From: Loktanella sp. 5RATIMAR09
GTDB lineage: Bacteria; Pseudomonadota; Alphaproteobacteria; Rhodobacterales; Rhodobacteraceae
Assembly: GCF_001419985.1 (NCBI RefSeq)
Contig: NZ_LJAL01000001.1
Span: 186,001 to 250,000 of the forward strand
DNA: 64,000 nt
Direction: 5' to 3'
This document shows, in pieces, positions 50,441 through 59,874 of this stretch. The first letter of the stretch is position 1, and each line of letters starts with the position of its first letter. The position numbers and the translations under genes were made by a program. Under the pieces are notes generated by a model. That model worked only from the letters and a program-made list of their open reading frames with translations, was not told where the DNA came from and did no database searches.

Positions 50441-51679
50441 ATGCTATTGCTTGTCGAGACCAAGGAACAGTTGGGTGCAATGGACAGAATTCAGGAACCG
50501 GACAGGGACGAATCGGACGACGCGACATTTGAACGTGGCACCAACCAGGGCGGCATGCGCGAACGAAACGAGCGCGTTGTCCTCAGCCTCCTGCGCCGAA
50601 ATTCCGACATGGCGAAGGCCGATATTGCACGTCGCACAGGTTTATCAGCCCAGACCGTTGCCCGCCTGATCGGATCACTCGAAGCCGATGGCCTTATTCT
50701 GCGCGGCACGCCTTCTCGGGGCCGGATCGGGCAACCGTCTGTGCCCCTTTCGCTCAACCCTTCGGGTGTCGTCTTTATGGGCATGAAAGTGGGGCGTCGC
50801 TCTGTCGAGATGGTCGTCATTGATTTTCTCGGGCAAATCATCGACCGCGAAAAACAGATCTATGACTACCCCGATTTCGACAAGGTTCTACAATTTGCGA
50901 AAACGTCGTCAAAGTCCCTGCGCGCGCGGCTTCCGGCAAACCTCAGATCGCGGATCGCGGGCCTGGGCATTGCGATGCCCTTCTTTTTGTGGAGCTGGCC
51001 CGAGCATATCGGCGTCGACGCGGAACGCATGGCCAATTGGGAATACCGCGATCTGCAGGGCGAAATTGCCGAAGCATTGGGGATGCCTGTGTTCCTGCAG
51101 AACGACGGAACCGCGGCCTGTAGCGCCGAAATGGTGTTTGGTGAAAACCCCTTACCTGCAAATACGCTGTGTTTCTTTATCGCGTTTTTCATTGGCGGGG
51201 GGCTGGTGCTGCGTAACGCGCTCTACACAGGCTCAAACGGCAATGCTGCCGGTTTTGGGCCTCTGAAAATCCCCGACCGCAATGGTGTTTCACGCCCGAT
51301 GATCGAGCTTGCCTCTTTGGCCACGTTGGAAGAGGCGCTTGTCAAGAATGGTGTCGACGCCCAACAGATGTGGGTGGATCCCGAGAACTGGGATTTCCCC
51401 GGAGACATCGTCGCCGAATGGACCGCGCAATGCGCGCACGCAATTGCCCAGGCGATCCAGTCCACACAGGCGATCGTCGATCTTGAACTGGTTTTGATTG
51501 ATGGATGGATGCCCCGCGCGCTCTGCGCGGAGGTGACCACACAGACGAAAGCGCAACTTGCGACTTTGGATATGACCGGGATGGACAGACCCGATATTGC
51601 AACGGGCACGCGCGGCCCCGATGCCCGCGTTCTTGGCGCAGCTAGCCTGCCGCTCAGCCACCGGTTTCTGGTCCAGTAA
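50441..51679 (+). CDS. frcR: ROK-family transcriptional regulator, FrcR-like
   Basis: 412 residues; a second ATG at 50480 is possible. Winged HTH in the first third (NERVVLSLLRRNSDMAKADIARRTGLSAQTVARLIGSLEADGLILRGTP), then a ROK sugar-kinase-like domain. In it the NDG motif (QNDGTAAC) is kept; the zinc CxCGxxGC motif is not seen. It is divergent from frcBCAK and likely represses it until a sugar or sugar phosphate binds. Confidence 0.82.
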   Translation: MLLLVETKEQLGAMDRIQEPDRDESDDATFERGTNQGGMRERNERVVLSLLRRNSDMAKADIARRTGLSAQTVARLIGSLEADGLILRGTPSRGRIGQPSVPLSLNPSGVVFMGMKVGRRSVEMVVIDFLGQIIDREKQIYDYPDFDKVLQFAKTSSKSLRARLPANLRSRIAGLGIAMPFFLWSWPEHIGVDAERMANWEYRDLQGEIAEALGMPVFLQNDGTAACSAEMVFGENPLPANTLCFFIAFFIGGGLVLRNALYTGSNGNAAGFGPLKIPDRNGVSRPMIELASLATLEEALVKNGVDAQQMWVDPENWDFPGDIVAEWTAQCAHAIAQAIQSTQAIVDLELVLIDGWMPRALCAEVTTQTKAQLATLDMTGMDRPDIATGTRGPDARVLGAASLPLSHRFLVQ

Positions 51680-51744
51680 CGCATGCAAGTGACTTACGAC
51701 CATCCGCGTGCCGTAACAAATTGACTGTAACTATCGGAAAAAAG

Positions 51745-51820
51745 TGGTGAGCCGTGATGGGTTCGAACCATCGACCTACTGATTAAAAGTCAGTTGCTCT
51801 ACCAACTGAGCTAACGGCCC
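51745..51820 (-). tRNA. tRNA-Lys (anticodon TTT)
   Basis: 76 nt including an encoded CCA. Acceptor 5' strand GGGCCGT, D-arm with AGCTCAGTTGGTAGAGC, anticodon stem ACTGA/TCAGT around loop CTTTTAA (anticodon at 51785-51787), T-arm GGTTCGAACC, 3' ACGGCTC-A-CCA. All arms pair. It lies between frcR and dapF, on the opposite strand to both. Confidence 0.96.
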
Positions 51821-51916
51821 ACTGAGGGCGGTATCTAGAAAGCCATGGGGGTATGGTCAACCCCCAAATTCCCCTGACTGCTGGATAACTTGTCTGCCAT
51901 GGCATATATCGCCGCC

Positions 51917-52732
51917 ATGACCGCGAACGACTCATCATTTTTGCCCTTTATGAAGATGCACGGGCTGGGAAACGACTTTGTTGTCGTGGACGAACGGGGA
52001 ATCACCCCGCGCGTGGATGCGGCCATTGCTGTGGCGATCGCAGACCGCCATCGCGGGGTAGGGTTTGACCAGCTTGCGGTCCTGTCCGACACGGACGTGG
52101 CCAATGTGCGGCTGACATTCTGGAACAGTGACGGATCGCTTGCAGGCGCCTGCGGGAATGCGACACGCTGTATCGCGCGGTATTTGATGGATGAAAGCGG
52201 CACAGATGCGCTGTCCCTGCAAACCGAGCGCGGTATCCTGCAGGCTCTGGATGCCGGCGATGGTCTGACGTCGGTGAACATGGGGCAGCCTCAGATGGAC
52301 TGGCAGGATGTACCTTTGGCGCATGAAATGGACACCCTTGAACTGCCGATTGACGGCGCACCAACGGCGACCGGCATGGGTAACCCACATTGCACCTTCT
52401 TTGTCGCGGACGCCGAGGCCGTTGATCTGGCCGCCCAGGGGGCTGCAATCGAACACCACCCGCTGTATCCGCAACGCACCAATGTGCAATTTGCCAGCCT
52501 TATAGGGCCCGATCACCTGCGGATGCGCGTTTGGGAGCGCGGCGTCGGTGTGACGCTGGCCTCTGGTTCGTCTTCTTGCGCCACCGCCGTTGCTGCCGCG
52601 CGGCGCGGTCTGACAGGGCGGTCTGTCAGGATCGACCTTGATGGCGGCACCCTGCATATCGACTGGCGTGATGATGGCGTCTGGATGACAGGACCCACAG
52701 AACATGTCTTTGACGGCGTCTGGCGACTGTGA
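51917..52732 (+). CDS. dapF: Diaminopimelate epimerase
   Basis: 271 residues from ATG 51917; ATG 51899 is an alternative and neither has a clear ribosome site. [33 protein letters not shown] (first catalytic Cys in ACGN), [12 protein letters not shown], and [18 protein letters not shown] (second catalytic Cys region) are present. It interconverts LL- and meso-diaminopimelate for lysine and peptidoglycan. The stop overlaps the mtaB start (TGATG). Confidence 0.94.
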   Translation: MTANDSSFLPFMKMHGLGNDFVVVDERGITPRVDAAIAVAIADRHRGVGFDQLAVLSDTDVANVRLTFWNSDGSLAGACGNATRCIARYLMDESGTDALSLQTERGILQALDAGDGLTSVNMGQPQMDWQDVPLAHEMDTLELPIDGAPTATGMGNPHCTFFVADAEAVDLAAQGAAIEHHPLYPQRTNVQFASLIGPDHLRMRVWERGVGVTLASGSSSCATAVAAARRGLTGRSVRIDLDGGTLHIDWRDDGVWMTGPTEHVFDGVWRL

Positions 52733-53991
52733 TGACAAAAACAGCGCCAATATTCTCCAACCACGGTTGCCGCCTGAACGCCTATGAGACCGAGGCGATG
52801 AAGGAACTGGCGACCGCGGCAGGCGTGGACAACGCAATTGTCGTCAACACCTGCGCGGTCACCTCCGAGGCGGTGCGCAAAGCACGTCAAGACATCCGCA
52901 AACTCCGCCGCGATCATCCGGGTGCAAAGCTGATTGTCACAGGATGCGCTGCCCAGACAGAACCCGAGACTTTCGCTAGAATGGCCGAAGTCGATGTCGT
53001 TATCGGCAATACCGAAAAGATGGACCCCGCCACATGGGCAGGCATGGCCCCTGATCTGATCGGGCAGACCGAACCTGTGCAGGTCGATGACATCATGTCG
53101 GTCACGGAAACCGCAGGGCATCTGATTGATGGCTTCGGCACCCGCAGCCGTGCCTACGTACAGGTCCAGAACGGGTGTGACCACCGCTGCACGTTCTGTA
53201 TCATTCCTTATGGCCGCGGCAATTCCCGCTCGGTCCCCGCTGGCGTGGTGGTGGATCAGATCAAGCGTCTGGTCGATACGGGCTATAACGAAGTCGTCCT
53301 GACAGGTGTTGATCTGACCAGTTGGGGCGCCGATCTGCCTGCCACACCGAAACTGGGCGATCTGGTGATGCGGATCCTCAAACTGGTGCCAGATCTGCCG
53401 CGACTGCGGATCAGTTCGATCGACAGTATCGAGGTGGATGAAAACCTGATGCAGGCGATTGCGACCGAACCACGCTTGATGCCGCATTTGCACCTGTCCT
53501 TGCAGCATGGTGATGACATGATCCTGAAACGGATGAAGCGCCGCCACCTGCGCGACGATGCCATCGCTTTTTGCCAGGAGGCGCGCAGTCTGCGCCCCGA
53601 CATGACCTACGGCGCCGACATCATCGCCGGCTTCCCGACCGAAACAGAGGCGATGTTCGCCAATTCGCTGGCCTTGGTTGAAGAATGCGATCTGACGTGG
53701 CTACACGTCTTTCCCTACTCCCCGCGCCCCGGCACGCCTGCGGCAAAGATGCCGCAGGTCAATGGCAAGCTGATCAAAGCCCGCGCTGCCGCCCTGCGCG
53801 CGGCAGGTGAGGCGCAGGTTGCGCGGCATTTGCATGCCCAGCAGGGCAAGACCCATCAGGTTCTGATGGAGAATGCGCGGATGGGTCGCACCGCGCAGTT
53901 TACCGAGGTGGTGTTCGACACTGACCAGCCCGAAAGCCAGATCGTGCAAGCGCAGATCACCGGATTTGCAGGCACGCAACTGACTGCATGA
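52732..53991 (+). CDS. mtaB: tRNA t6A37 methylthiotransferase MtaB
   Basis: 419 residues. The UPF0004 N-terminal domain has Cys residues (NHGCRLNAYETE, VNTCAVTSEAVRKARQ, VTGCAAQTEPE) for the auxiliary cluster. The radical SAM motif is QNGCDHRCTFCIIPYGRGNSRS (CxxxCxxC). Later parts LTGVDLTSWGAD and HLHLSLQHGDDMILKRMKRRH fit MtaB. It converts t6A37 to ms2t6A37. It is translationally coupled to dapF and the GST gene (4-bp overlap). Confidence 0.93.
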   Translation: MTKTAPIFSNHGCRLNAYETEAMKELATAAGVDNAIVVNTCAVTSEAVRKARQDIRKLRRDHPGAKLIVTGCAAQTEPETFARMAEVDVVIGNTEKMDPATWAGMAPDLIGQTEPVQVDDIMSVTETAGHLIDGFGTRSRAYVQVQNGCDHRCTFCIIPYGRGNSRSVPAGVVVDQIKRLVDTGYNEVVLTGVDLTSWGADLPATPKLGDLVMRILKLVPDLPRLRISSIDSIEVDENLMQAIATEPRLMPHLHLSLQHGDDMILKRMKRRHLRDDAIAFCQEARSLRPDMTYGADIIAGFPTETEAMFANSLALVEECDLTWLHVFPYSPRPGTPAAKMPQVNGKLIKARAAALRAAGEAQVARHLHAQQGKTHQVLMENARMGRTAQFTEVVFDTDQPESQIVQAQITGFAGTQLTA

Positions 53992-54620
53992 CGACGCTGC
54001 CGATCCTTTGGAGCTTCCGGCGCTGCCCCTACGCGATGCGCGCGCGCCTCGCCATCCAGTCAAGCGGATGTCAGGTGGCACTACAGGAAATCCTGCTGCG
54101 GGATAAACCTGCCGCGTTTCTGGCCGCCTCTCCCAAAGGCACCGTACCTGTTGTGCAGGACGGGGACCGCGTGATCGAGGAAAGCCGTGATATCATGCTC
54201 TGGGCACTGGGCCGCGATGACCCCGAGGGCTGGCTTGATATGCCGCGCGAGGGCCACGCCCTGATTGACCAAAATGACGGTCCGTTCAAACGGGCTTTGG
54301 ATTACACCAAATACGCCGTCCGCTTTCCCGACCGCAGTGAAGAGGATGAGCGCGCGAAGGCAATGGTATTTCTTATGGAATTGAACGACCGCCTTGCGCG
54401 GTCCCCGTTCCTGATGGGCGACAGGCGCACTTTGGCGGATATGGCAATCCTGCCGTTTGTACGCCAGTTCGCGAACACAGACCGCGCATGGTTCGATGCG
54501 CAAGGGCTTGGGCCATTGACCGCCTGGCTGGATGATTTTCTGGCGTCAGAGCGGTTTCGCAGGATCATGACGAAATATCCGCCTTGGCAACAAGGGCAGG
54601 ATCAGGTCTTGTTTCCCTGA
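53988..54620 (+). CDS. Glutathione S-transferase family protein
   Basis: 210 residues. A thioredoxin-like N-terminal domain with LWSFRRCPYAMRARLAI (CPYA in place of the usual Ser/Tyr site, as in omega/beta-like GSTs) and PKGTVPVVQDGDRVIEESRDIM (cis-Pro and the glutathione-binding ES). The helical C-terminal domain has DRRTLADMAILPFVRQF. It overlaps mtaB by four bases; a second GST gene follows 20 bp later. The substrate is unknown. Confidence 0.85.
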   Translation: MTTLPILWSFRRCPYAMRARLAIQSSGCQVALQEILLRDKPAAFLAASPKGTVPVVQDGDRVIEESRDIMLWALGRDDPEGWLDMPREGHALIDQNDGPFKRALDYTKYAVRFPDRSEEDERAKAMVFLMELNDRLARSPFLMGDRRTLADMAILPFVRQFANTDRAWFDAQGLGPLTAWLDDFLASERFRRIMTKYPPWQQGQDQVLFP

Positions 54621-54640
54621 CCCAAACAAGGACCACCACC

Positions 54641-55243
54641 ATGCAGTTGCTAATCTCTCCCGCATCCCCCTTTGTCCGCAAAGCGCGTGTGCTGATCCGC
54701 GAAGCGGGGCTCATGGAGACAGTGGACGAGGTGATCGTTTCGACCTCTGCTTTCAACTCAGCGCCCGAAGTGATTGCCGCGAATCCCATGGGTAAAATCC
54801 CCGCGCTGATCCGCGCCGATGGTCCAGCGATCTATGATAGCCGTGTCATCACGCGCTTTCTGAATGATCTGGCGGGCGCACATCTTTATCCGCAAAGCAC
54901 CATTTGGGAAATTCTAACGCTTGAAGCCACAGCCGATGCGATCATGGATGCGACTGTTTCCATGGCCTATGAAACACGGCTACGCCCCGCAGACCAACAA
55001 TCGTCTGACTGGGTCGAAGCGCAATGGGCCAAGGCCGCCCGCGGGATCGCTGCGATCAATAGCCGCTGGATGAGCCATCTGACCGGTCCGCTCAATATCG
55101 GGCAGATCGCAGTTGCCTGTGCGTTATCCTATATGGACCTGCGGCATGATGCCCGGGGTTGGCGGAACGGCAATGAGGCACTGGCGAACTGGCATGCTGA
55201 TTTCAGCACGCGCGACAGCATGGTTGCGACAAAGCCGGAGTAG
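54641..55243 (+). CDS. Glutathione S-transferase family protein
   Basis: 200 residues from ATG 54641. MQLLISPASPFVRKARVLIREAGL (Ser active-site region), NPMGKIPALIRADGPAIYDSRVITRFL (cis-Pro, DS motif) and a helical C-terminal half with NIGQIAVACALSYMDLRH. It is only distantly similar to the preceding GST and probably part of the same operon. It converges with the outer-membrane gene, with 3 bp between the stops. Confidence 0.85.
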   Translation: MQLLISPASPFVRKARVLIREAGLMETVDEVIVSTSAFNSAPEVIAANPMGKIPALIRADGPAIYDSRVITRFLNDLAGAHLYPQSTIWEILTLEATADAIMDATVSMAYETRLRPADQQSSDWVEAQWAKAARGIAAINSRWMSHLTGPLNIGQIAVACALSYMDLRHDARGWRNGNEALANWHADFSTRDSMVATKPE

Positions 55244-55246
55244 CCG

Positions 55247-55891
55247 CTAGAAATCGAAACTCACACCAAAATTGACGGCATTGGTGAAAATATCCGTTTC
55301 AAGCGTACCGCCACTGTCAAGATCAGCGCGGTTCGATGAAAACGTGCCTTTGTATTCGCCGAAAACAGACCATTGGTCGTTGATCGGCATGGCAGCACCG
55401 GCAAGCAGCGTCGCAGCCGGACCTGTCAGTTGATAGCCGCTTGTCTGGGAGCTGCCGTTGACGACCTCGACATGGGGCACGGCCAAACCGATGCCACCGC
55501 CAACATAGGGCGTGACATCGCCAAGTACCTCGGTCCAGCGCCGGTAGGCATTGAACGTCAGGGTATTCAGGCCGTCGGTGAATTCCAGCACCTCGTAACC
55601 GGGCGCTGCGATGCCGTTGGCGGGGTAAACCTTATTGTGCGCGAAATCCAGGCCATAGCCGAATGTGGGCGACTGCCAGCGTGTTGCGCGCACCCCATAG
55701 TAGATCGGCGCATCTAGCGACCGTCCTTCCCAATCCTGGGAAAAGTCGTCAGCCCCGACCAACGGATCACGAATCGAGATAGCGGACGCTGGCGCGGTCT
55801 GTGCACCGCCATAAATGCTCAACTGCACATCCGCTGTCGCGGGGGCAGGTGCAATCACAGCACAAAAGCAAAAAGTAAGGGCACGGCGCAT
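55247..55891 (-). CDS. Outer-membrane beta-barrel protein
   Basis: 214 residues from ATG 55891. A signal peptide (MRRALTFCFCAVIAPAPATA) precedes alternating beta-strand pattern segments with aromatic ends (VQLSIYGGAQTAP, YYGVRATRWQSPTFGYGLDFAHNKVY, TPYVGGGIGLAVPHVEV, WSVFGEYKGTF) and a terminal Phe (NFGVSFDF), as for 8-stranded OmpA/OmpW or lipid A-modifying barrel proteins. The exact family is not fixed. It lies on the strand opposite to petABC, 417 bp from it. Confidence 0.78.
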   Translation of the reverse strand: MRRALTFCFCAVIAPAPATADVQLSIYGGAQTAPASAISIRDPLVGADDFSQDWEGRSLDAPIYYGVRATRWQSPTFGYGLDFAHNKVYPANGIAAPGYEVLEFTDGLNTLTFNAYRRWTEVLGDVTPYVGGGIGLAVPHVEVVNGSSQTSGYQLTGPAATLLAGAAMPINDQWSVFGEYKGTFSSNRADLDSGGTLETDIFTNAVNFGVSFDF

Positions 55892-56234
55892 AGCAGCTTG
55901 TCCGGAATGAGTGGCAGTTATCTGGCGTAGAGCCCTGCCACAAAGCTGACAATAAAACACTAACACGCCATGGTGTGTTACCGCCCGCATGTGACGTCAT
56001 CGACACAAATAGCGGTATTTTATCGGAAAATCCCGCCATATAATTGCCACAGTTGGGCGGGACCCAACTTTTTCACTGCAAAGGTGGCGCTGCTTTGCAT
56101 AAACGGGCCGTAGATGATTCTCCCTGCTCGCTTAACGAAGTCTTCGCTGTTAGCGCATAACAGAACCGTCTTGTGGGCCTGCGCCCGATTGTCCGCTGGA
56201 CCTTGAAAGGTTTGATAGTTAAACAGCGCTCAAA

Positions 56235-56262
56235 TTGACTGACCGACCTGTCGGTCTATTTT
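56235..56262 (+). promoter_or_regulatory. petABC promoter with palindromic operator filling the spacer
   Basis: TTGACT (56235-56240) and TATTTT (56257-56262) are spaced 16 bp. The spacer itself is GACCGAC-CT-GTCGGTC (56241-56256), a perfect dyad of the size bound by TetR-type repressors. Elsewhere the 416-bp gap before petA (55892-56307) holds no gene; an imperfect AACACGCCATGGTGTGTT dyad lies near 55963. Confidence 0.55.
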
Positions 56263-56307
56263 CTCGTGCGGGCATAGAGCCCATCAAAAGAATCGGAGAT
56301 GCATCCA

Positions 56308-56868
56308 GTGTCACATGCAGATGATCATCAGGGCACACGCCGCGACTTTCTTTATTACGCAACCGCCGGTGCGGGTGTTGTGGTAACGGGCGCCGCAGTT
56401 TGGCCACTGGTAAACCAGATGAACCCTTCCGCCGATGTTTTGGCGCTCGCCTCGATCCGCGTTGATGTCAGCGCGGTCGCCCCAGGCACCCAGATCACAG
56501 TACTATGGCAAGGTAAACCGGTCTTTATCCGGTCCCGTTCCGAAGAGGAAATCGCCGAAGCGCGCGCCGTCGATCTGTCCGATCTGCCGGACCAGAGTGC
56601 GGAAAACGCAAACCTTCCCGACGGCACGCCAGCCACTGACGAAAACCGCGCACTGACGGAAGATGGTGTTTGGCTGGTCCAGATGGGTGTGTGTACGCAC
56701 CTTGGCTGTGTGCCTCTGGGCGACGCTGGTGACTTTGGCGGCTGGTTCTGCCCATGCCACGGGTCACACTACGATACATCCGGCCGGATTCGCCGTGGCC
56801 CAGCGCCAAAGAACCTGCCTGTTCCTGTCGCGTCCTTTGTGGACGAAACAACTATTCAACTCGGTTAA
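56308..56868 (+). CDS. petA: Rieske iron-sulfur subunit of cytochrome bc1
   Basis: 186 residues starting at GTG 56308, nine bases after GGAG; the ATG at 56299 abuts that GGAG and is less likely. The resulting N-terminus [26 protein letters not shown] matches recalled Rhodobacter Rieske proteins, with a Tat-like RRDF and one membrane anchor. Cluster motifs CTHLGC and CPCHGS are intact. It carries electrons from ubiquinol to cytochrome c1. First gene of the petABC operon. Confidence 0.95.
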   Translation: MSHADDHQGTRRDFLYYATAGAGVVVTGAAVWPLVNQMNPSADVLALASIRVDVSAVAPGTQITVLWQGKPVFIRSRSEEEIAEARAVDLSDLPDQSAENANLPDGTPATDENRALTEDGVWLVQMGVCTHLGCVPLGDAGDFGGWFCPCHGSHYDTSGRIRRGPAPKNLPVPVASFVDETTIQLG

Positions 56869-56880
56869 GGAGAGAAACCC

Positions 56881-58230
56881 ATGGGCGGAATTCCCCACGA
56901 CCACTACGAGCCAAAGTCCGGCGGCGAAAAGTGGCTTCACAGCCGTCTGCCAATCGTTGGCTTGATGTATGACACTCTTATGCTTCCCACACCAAAGAAC
57001 CTGAACTGGATGTGGATCTGGGGTATCGTTCTTGTTTTCACACTCGTGTTGCAGATCGTCACCGGTATCGTGCTGGTGATGCACTATGTGCCGCACGTCG
57101 ATATGGCCTTTGCGTCGGTCGAGCATATCATGCGCGACGTCAACGGCGGGCACATGATCCGCTACTTCCACCAGAACGGCGCGTCGCTCTTCTTTGTGGC
57201 TGTTTACGCACATATCTTCCGGTCGCTGTACTACGGTTCGTACAAATCACCGCGCGAAGTGACATGGATCGTGGGCATGCTGATGTATGTCCTGATGATG
57301 GGTACGGCCTTTATGGGTTACGTACTGCCATGGGGCCAGATGTCGTTCCACGGTACAGCCGTTATCACGGGCCTCTTCGGTGCGATTCCTTTCGTTGGTG
57401 AAAGCATCCAGATCTGGCTCTTGGGTACACCGAACGGTGCGATTGCTCAGCCTGCGTTGAACCGCTTCTTCTCGCTGCACTATTTGCTGCCGTTCATTCT
57501 GTTGGGTCTGACGATCGTGCACATCTGGGCATTCCACACGACCGGCAACAACAACCCGACAGGTGTTGAGGTGCGTCGCACATCGAAAGAGGACGCAGCC
57601 AAAGATACACTGCCATTCTGGCCATACTTCGTGATCAAGGACCTGTTCGCGCTGGCCATCATTCTGGCGCTGTTTGTGGCGGTCGTCGGCTTTATGCCGA
57701 ACTACCTTGGCCACCCGGATAACTACATTCCGGCCAACCCGCTGGCGACACCGTCGCACATCGTGCCCGAATGGTACTTCCTGCCGTTCTACGCCGTACT
57801 GCGCGCGTTCGACCAGGACGTATGGCTGGTGATTGCAGTGAACTGGATCACATTCGGTATCATCGACGCCAAGTTCTTTGGTGTGATCGCGATGTTCGGT
57901 GCGATCGTCGTCATGGCGCTGGCCCCGTGGCTGGACACATCATCGGTACGCTCTGGCCGTTACCGTCCGATGTTCAAGTGGTGGTTCTGGCTCTTTGCCG
58001 TAAACTTCGTCCTGCTGATGTGGGTCGGTGCGCGTCCAGCCGAGGGTATCTATCCCTACATCGCGCTGATCGGTTCGACATATTGGTTTGCCTACTTCCT
58101 GGTGATCCTGCCGCTCTTGGGCGTAATCGAAAAGCCGACCACACCACCAGCAACCATCGAAGACGACTTCAATGCGCACTACGCGCCGAAAGGTGACGGC
58201 GCTACACCCGTCGCCAACCCGGCCGAGTGA
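56881..58230 (+). CDS. petB: Cytochrome b subunit of cytochrome bc1
   Basis: 449 residues with about eight membrane helices. Haem-ligand regions ([66 protein letters not shown]), the Qo-site motif [15 protein letters not shown] and [26 protein letters not shown] are all present. The N-terminus [24 protein letters not shown] and long C-terminus are alphaproteobacterial. It starts 12 bp after petA. Confidence 0.97.
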   Translation: MGGIPHDHYEPKSGGEKWLHSRLPIVGLMYDTLMLPTPKNLNWMWIWGIVLVFTLVLQIVTGIVLVMHYVPHVDMAFASVEHIMRDVNGGHMIRYFHQNGASLFFVAVYAHIFRSLYYGSYKSPREVTWIVGMLMYVLMMGTAFMGYVLPWGQMSFHGTAVITGLFGAIPFVGESIQIWLLGTPNGAIAQPALNRFFSLHYLLPFILLGLTIVHIWAFHTTGNNNPTGVEVRRTSKEDAAKDTLPFWPYFVIKDLFALAIILALFVAVVGFMPNYLGHPDNYIPANPLATPSHIVPEWYFLPFYAVLRAFDQDVWLVIAVNWITFGIIDAKFFGVIAMFGAIVVMALAPWLDTSSVRSGRYRPMFKWWFWLFAVNFVLLMWVGARPAEGIYPYIALIGSTYWFAYFLVILPLLGVIEKPTTPPATIEDDFNAHYAPKGDGATPVANPAE

Positions 58231-58246
58231 GAAAGGACGAATAGTA

Positions 58247-59104
58247 ATGTTCCGTAAACTATCACTCACCGCAGCAATGGCGCTTGCCCTCACCGCAGGG
58301 CAGGCCACCGCCGCTGAACTTGAGATCGAAGTCACCGATTATGATTTCTCGTTCGAAGGCCCATTCGGCAGCTATGACCAAATGCAACTTCAGCGCGGCC
58401 TTCAGGTTTACACAGAAATCTGTGCTGCCTGTCACGGGCTGGAATTCGTCGCATTCCGCAACCTGTCTGACGAAGGCGGCCCCGGGCTGCCTGAAGACCA
58501 GATGCGGGCCTATGCCGAATTCTATGAAGTCTTCGACCAGTCCCTGTTCGACGGCGAGGGCGATTTCCGCCCTGCAACGCCAGCGGACAAATTCCCTGAG
58601 TCGAGCCTGTCCAACGCACCTGACCTCAGCCTGATGGCGAAGGCCCGTGCAGGCTTTAGTGGCCCGTACGGTACAGGTATCAGCCAGTTCGTAAACGGCA
58701 TGGGTGGCGCGGAATACATTGCGTCATTGATGACCGGCTACCACGAAGAGCCTGAGTGCGCGCTGGAAGGCGAGCCAATGGACGGCTTCTACAACGTAGC
58801 ATTTGCAGCTGGCGGTTTCCCTGAAAGCTGTAAGGACGAGAATGGCAAGCACAAGGTGCCTGGCTCTTGGATTGCGATGTCACAGCCTCTTTGGGGCGAT
58901 GATGTTGACTATGCAGACGGCGCGCCAACAGACCTCGAAGCTGTGTCAAAAGATGTCGCAGCGTTCCTGATGTGGACAGCCGAGCCGAAACTGGTTGCGC
59001 GCAAGCAGGCCGGTCTGACTGGTGTTCTGTTCCTGACAGTTCTGTCAGTGCTGCTATACCTGACAAACAAGCGTCTTTGGGCACCACACAAGCACAAAGA
59101 CTAA
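58247..59104 (+). CDS. petC: Cytochrome c1 of cytochrome bc1
   Basis: 285 residues from ATG 58247 (GAAAGGA upstream). A signal peptide ([22 protein letters not shown]), the covalent haem site CAACH ([14 protein letters not shown]), the distal region [17 protein letters not shown] and a C-terminal membrane anchor ([20 protein letters not shown]). Two further Cys ([16 protein letters not shown]) resemble the stabilising disulfide of Rhodobacter c1. Last gene of petABC; an intrinsic terminator follows. Confidence 0.96.
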   Translation: MFRKLSLTAAMALALTAGQATAAELEIEVTDYDFSFEGPFGSYDQMQLQRGLQVYTEICAACHGLEFVAFRNLSDEGGPGLPEDQMRAYAEFYEVFDQSLFDGEGDFRPATPADKFPESSLSNAPDLSLMAKARAGFSGPYGTGISQFVNGMGGAEYIASLMTGYHEEPECALEGEPMDGFYNVAFAAGGFPESCKDENGKHKVPGSWIAMSQPLWGDDVDYADGAPTDLEAVSKDVAAFLMWTAEPKLVARKQAGLTGVLFLTVLSVLLYLTNKRLWAPHKHKD

Positions 59105-59125
59105 GCCAACCGGCACTGAAAACAC

Positions 59126-59153
59126 AAAGGCCCGCCAGATGGCGGGCCTTTTT
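59126..59153 (+). terminator. Intrinsic terminator of petABC
   Basis: AAAGGCCCGCC (59126-59136), loop AGAT, GGCGGGCCTTT (59141-59151) and a T-run (TTTTT). A near-perfect rho-independent terminator 21 bp after petC. Confidence 0.92.
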
Positions 59154-59181
59154 CATTTCGTAAGGTGGATCTTGCTCCACC

Positions 59182-59874
59182 TTACCCCAAATAGGCCCTG
59201 AGCGCGGCGGGCGGATCGTTTAACAACACATCTGTCGCAACCGGCGCATGCACTTCGCCCGCATCTACCAGCGCGACCATATCCGCAATCCGTCGCGCAT
59301 CAGCCGGATCATGGGTAATCATCACCACAGTCTTTCCTGCCGCAACCAGTTTGGATTTGACCAGATCCAGCATTTCATCCTTGAGTGCCGGCCCGAGCGC
59401 AGAAAAGGGCTCATCCAGCAAGACGACCGGCCGGTTTGCCACAAGAACGCGTGCCAGTGCCACGCGACTTTGCTGCCCGCCCGACAAAGCGGCAGGTTTG
59501 CGCATATCCAAGCCCGCCAATCCAACCTCCGAGAGGGCTGTAGCGACGTGGTTCTTTTCTTCCTCGCTCAATCGCAGGTCAGGCCGTAGCCCTAAACCGA
59601 CATTCTGCGCCACAGACAAATGTGGGAACAGATTATTGTCCTGAAAAAGCATGCTGATCGGCCGCTTGCCGGGCGCCGCCTCTGTCACATCGACATCGTC
59701 AAGGATCACGCGACCGGACGCAGGCGGTAGAAACCCCGCCAGACCCGCCAAAAGCGTCGACTTGCCCGCACCGGACGGCCCGATCAAAGCCGTCACTTTG
59801 CTGCGTGCGAACACAACATCCGCGCGCAACGAAAACGCACCTTGCCGCAAGACCAGATCTTCACATCTCAGCAC
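59182..59874 (-). CDS. thiQ: Thiamine ABC transporter ATPase
   Basis: About 230 residues if begun at GTG 59874, which overlaps the thiP stop by 14 bases; the frame is open further upstream. Walker A GPSGAGKSTL, Q-loop LFQDNNLFPHL, signature ALSGGQQSRVALARVL, Walker B PVVLLDEPFSALGP, and THDPADARRIAD. The short length without a TOBE domain is typical of ThiQ. Last gene of thiBPQ, downstream of a TPP riboswitch. Confidence 0.88.
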   Translation of the reverse strand: MLRCEDLVLRQGAFSLRADVVFARSKVTALIGPSGAGKSTLLAGLAGFLPPASGRVILDDVDVTEAAPGKRPISMLFQDNNLFPHLSVAQNVGLGLRPDLRLSEEEKNHVATALSEVGLAGLDMRKPAALSGGQQSRVALARVLVANRPVVLLDEPFSALGPALKDEMLDLVKSKLVAAGKTVVMITHDPADARRIADMVALVDAGEVHAPVATDVLLNDPPAALRAYLG

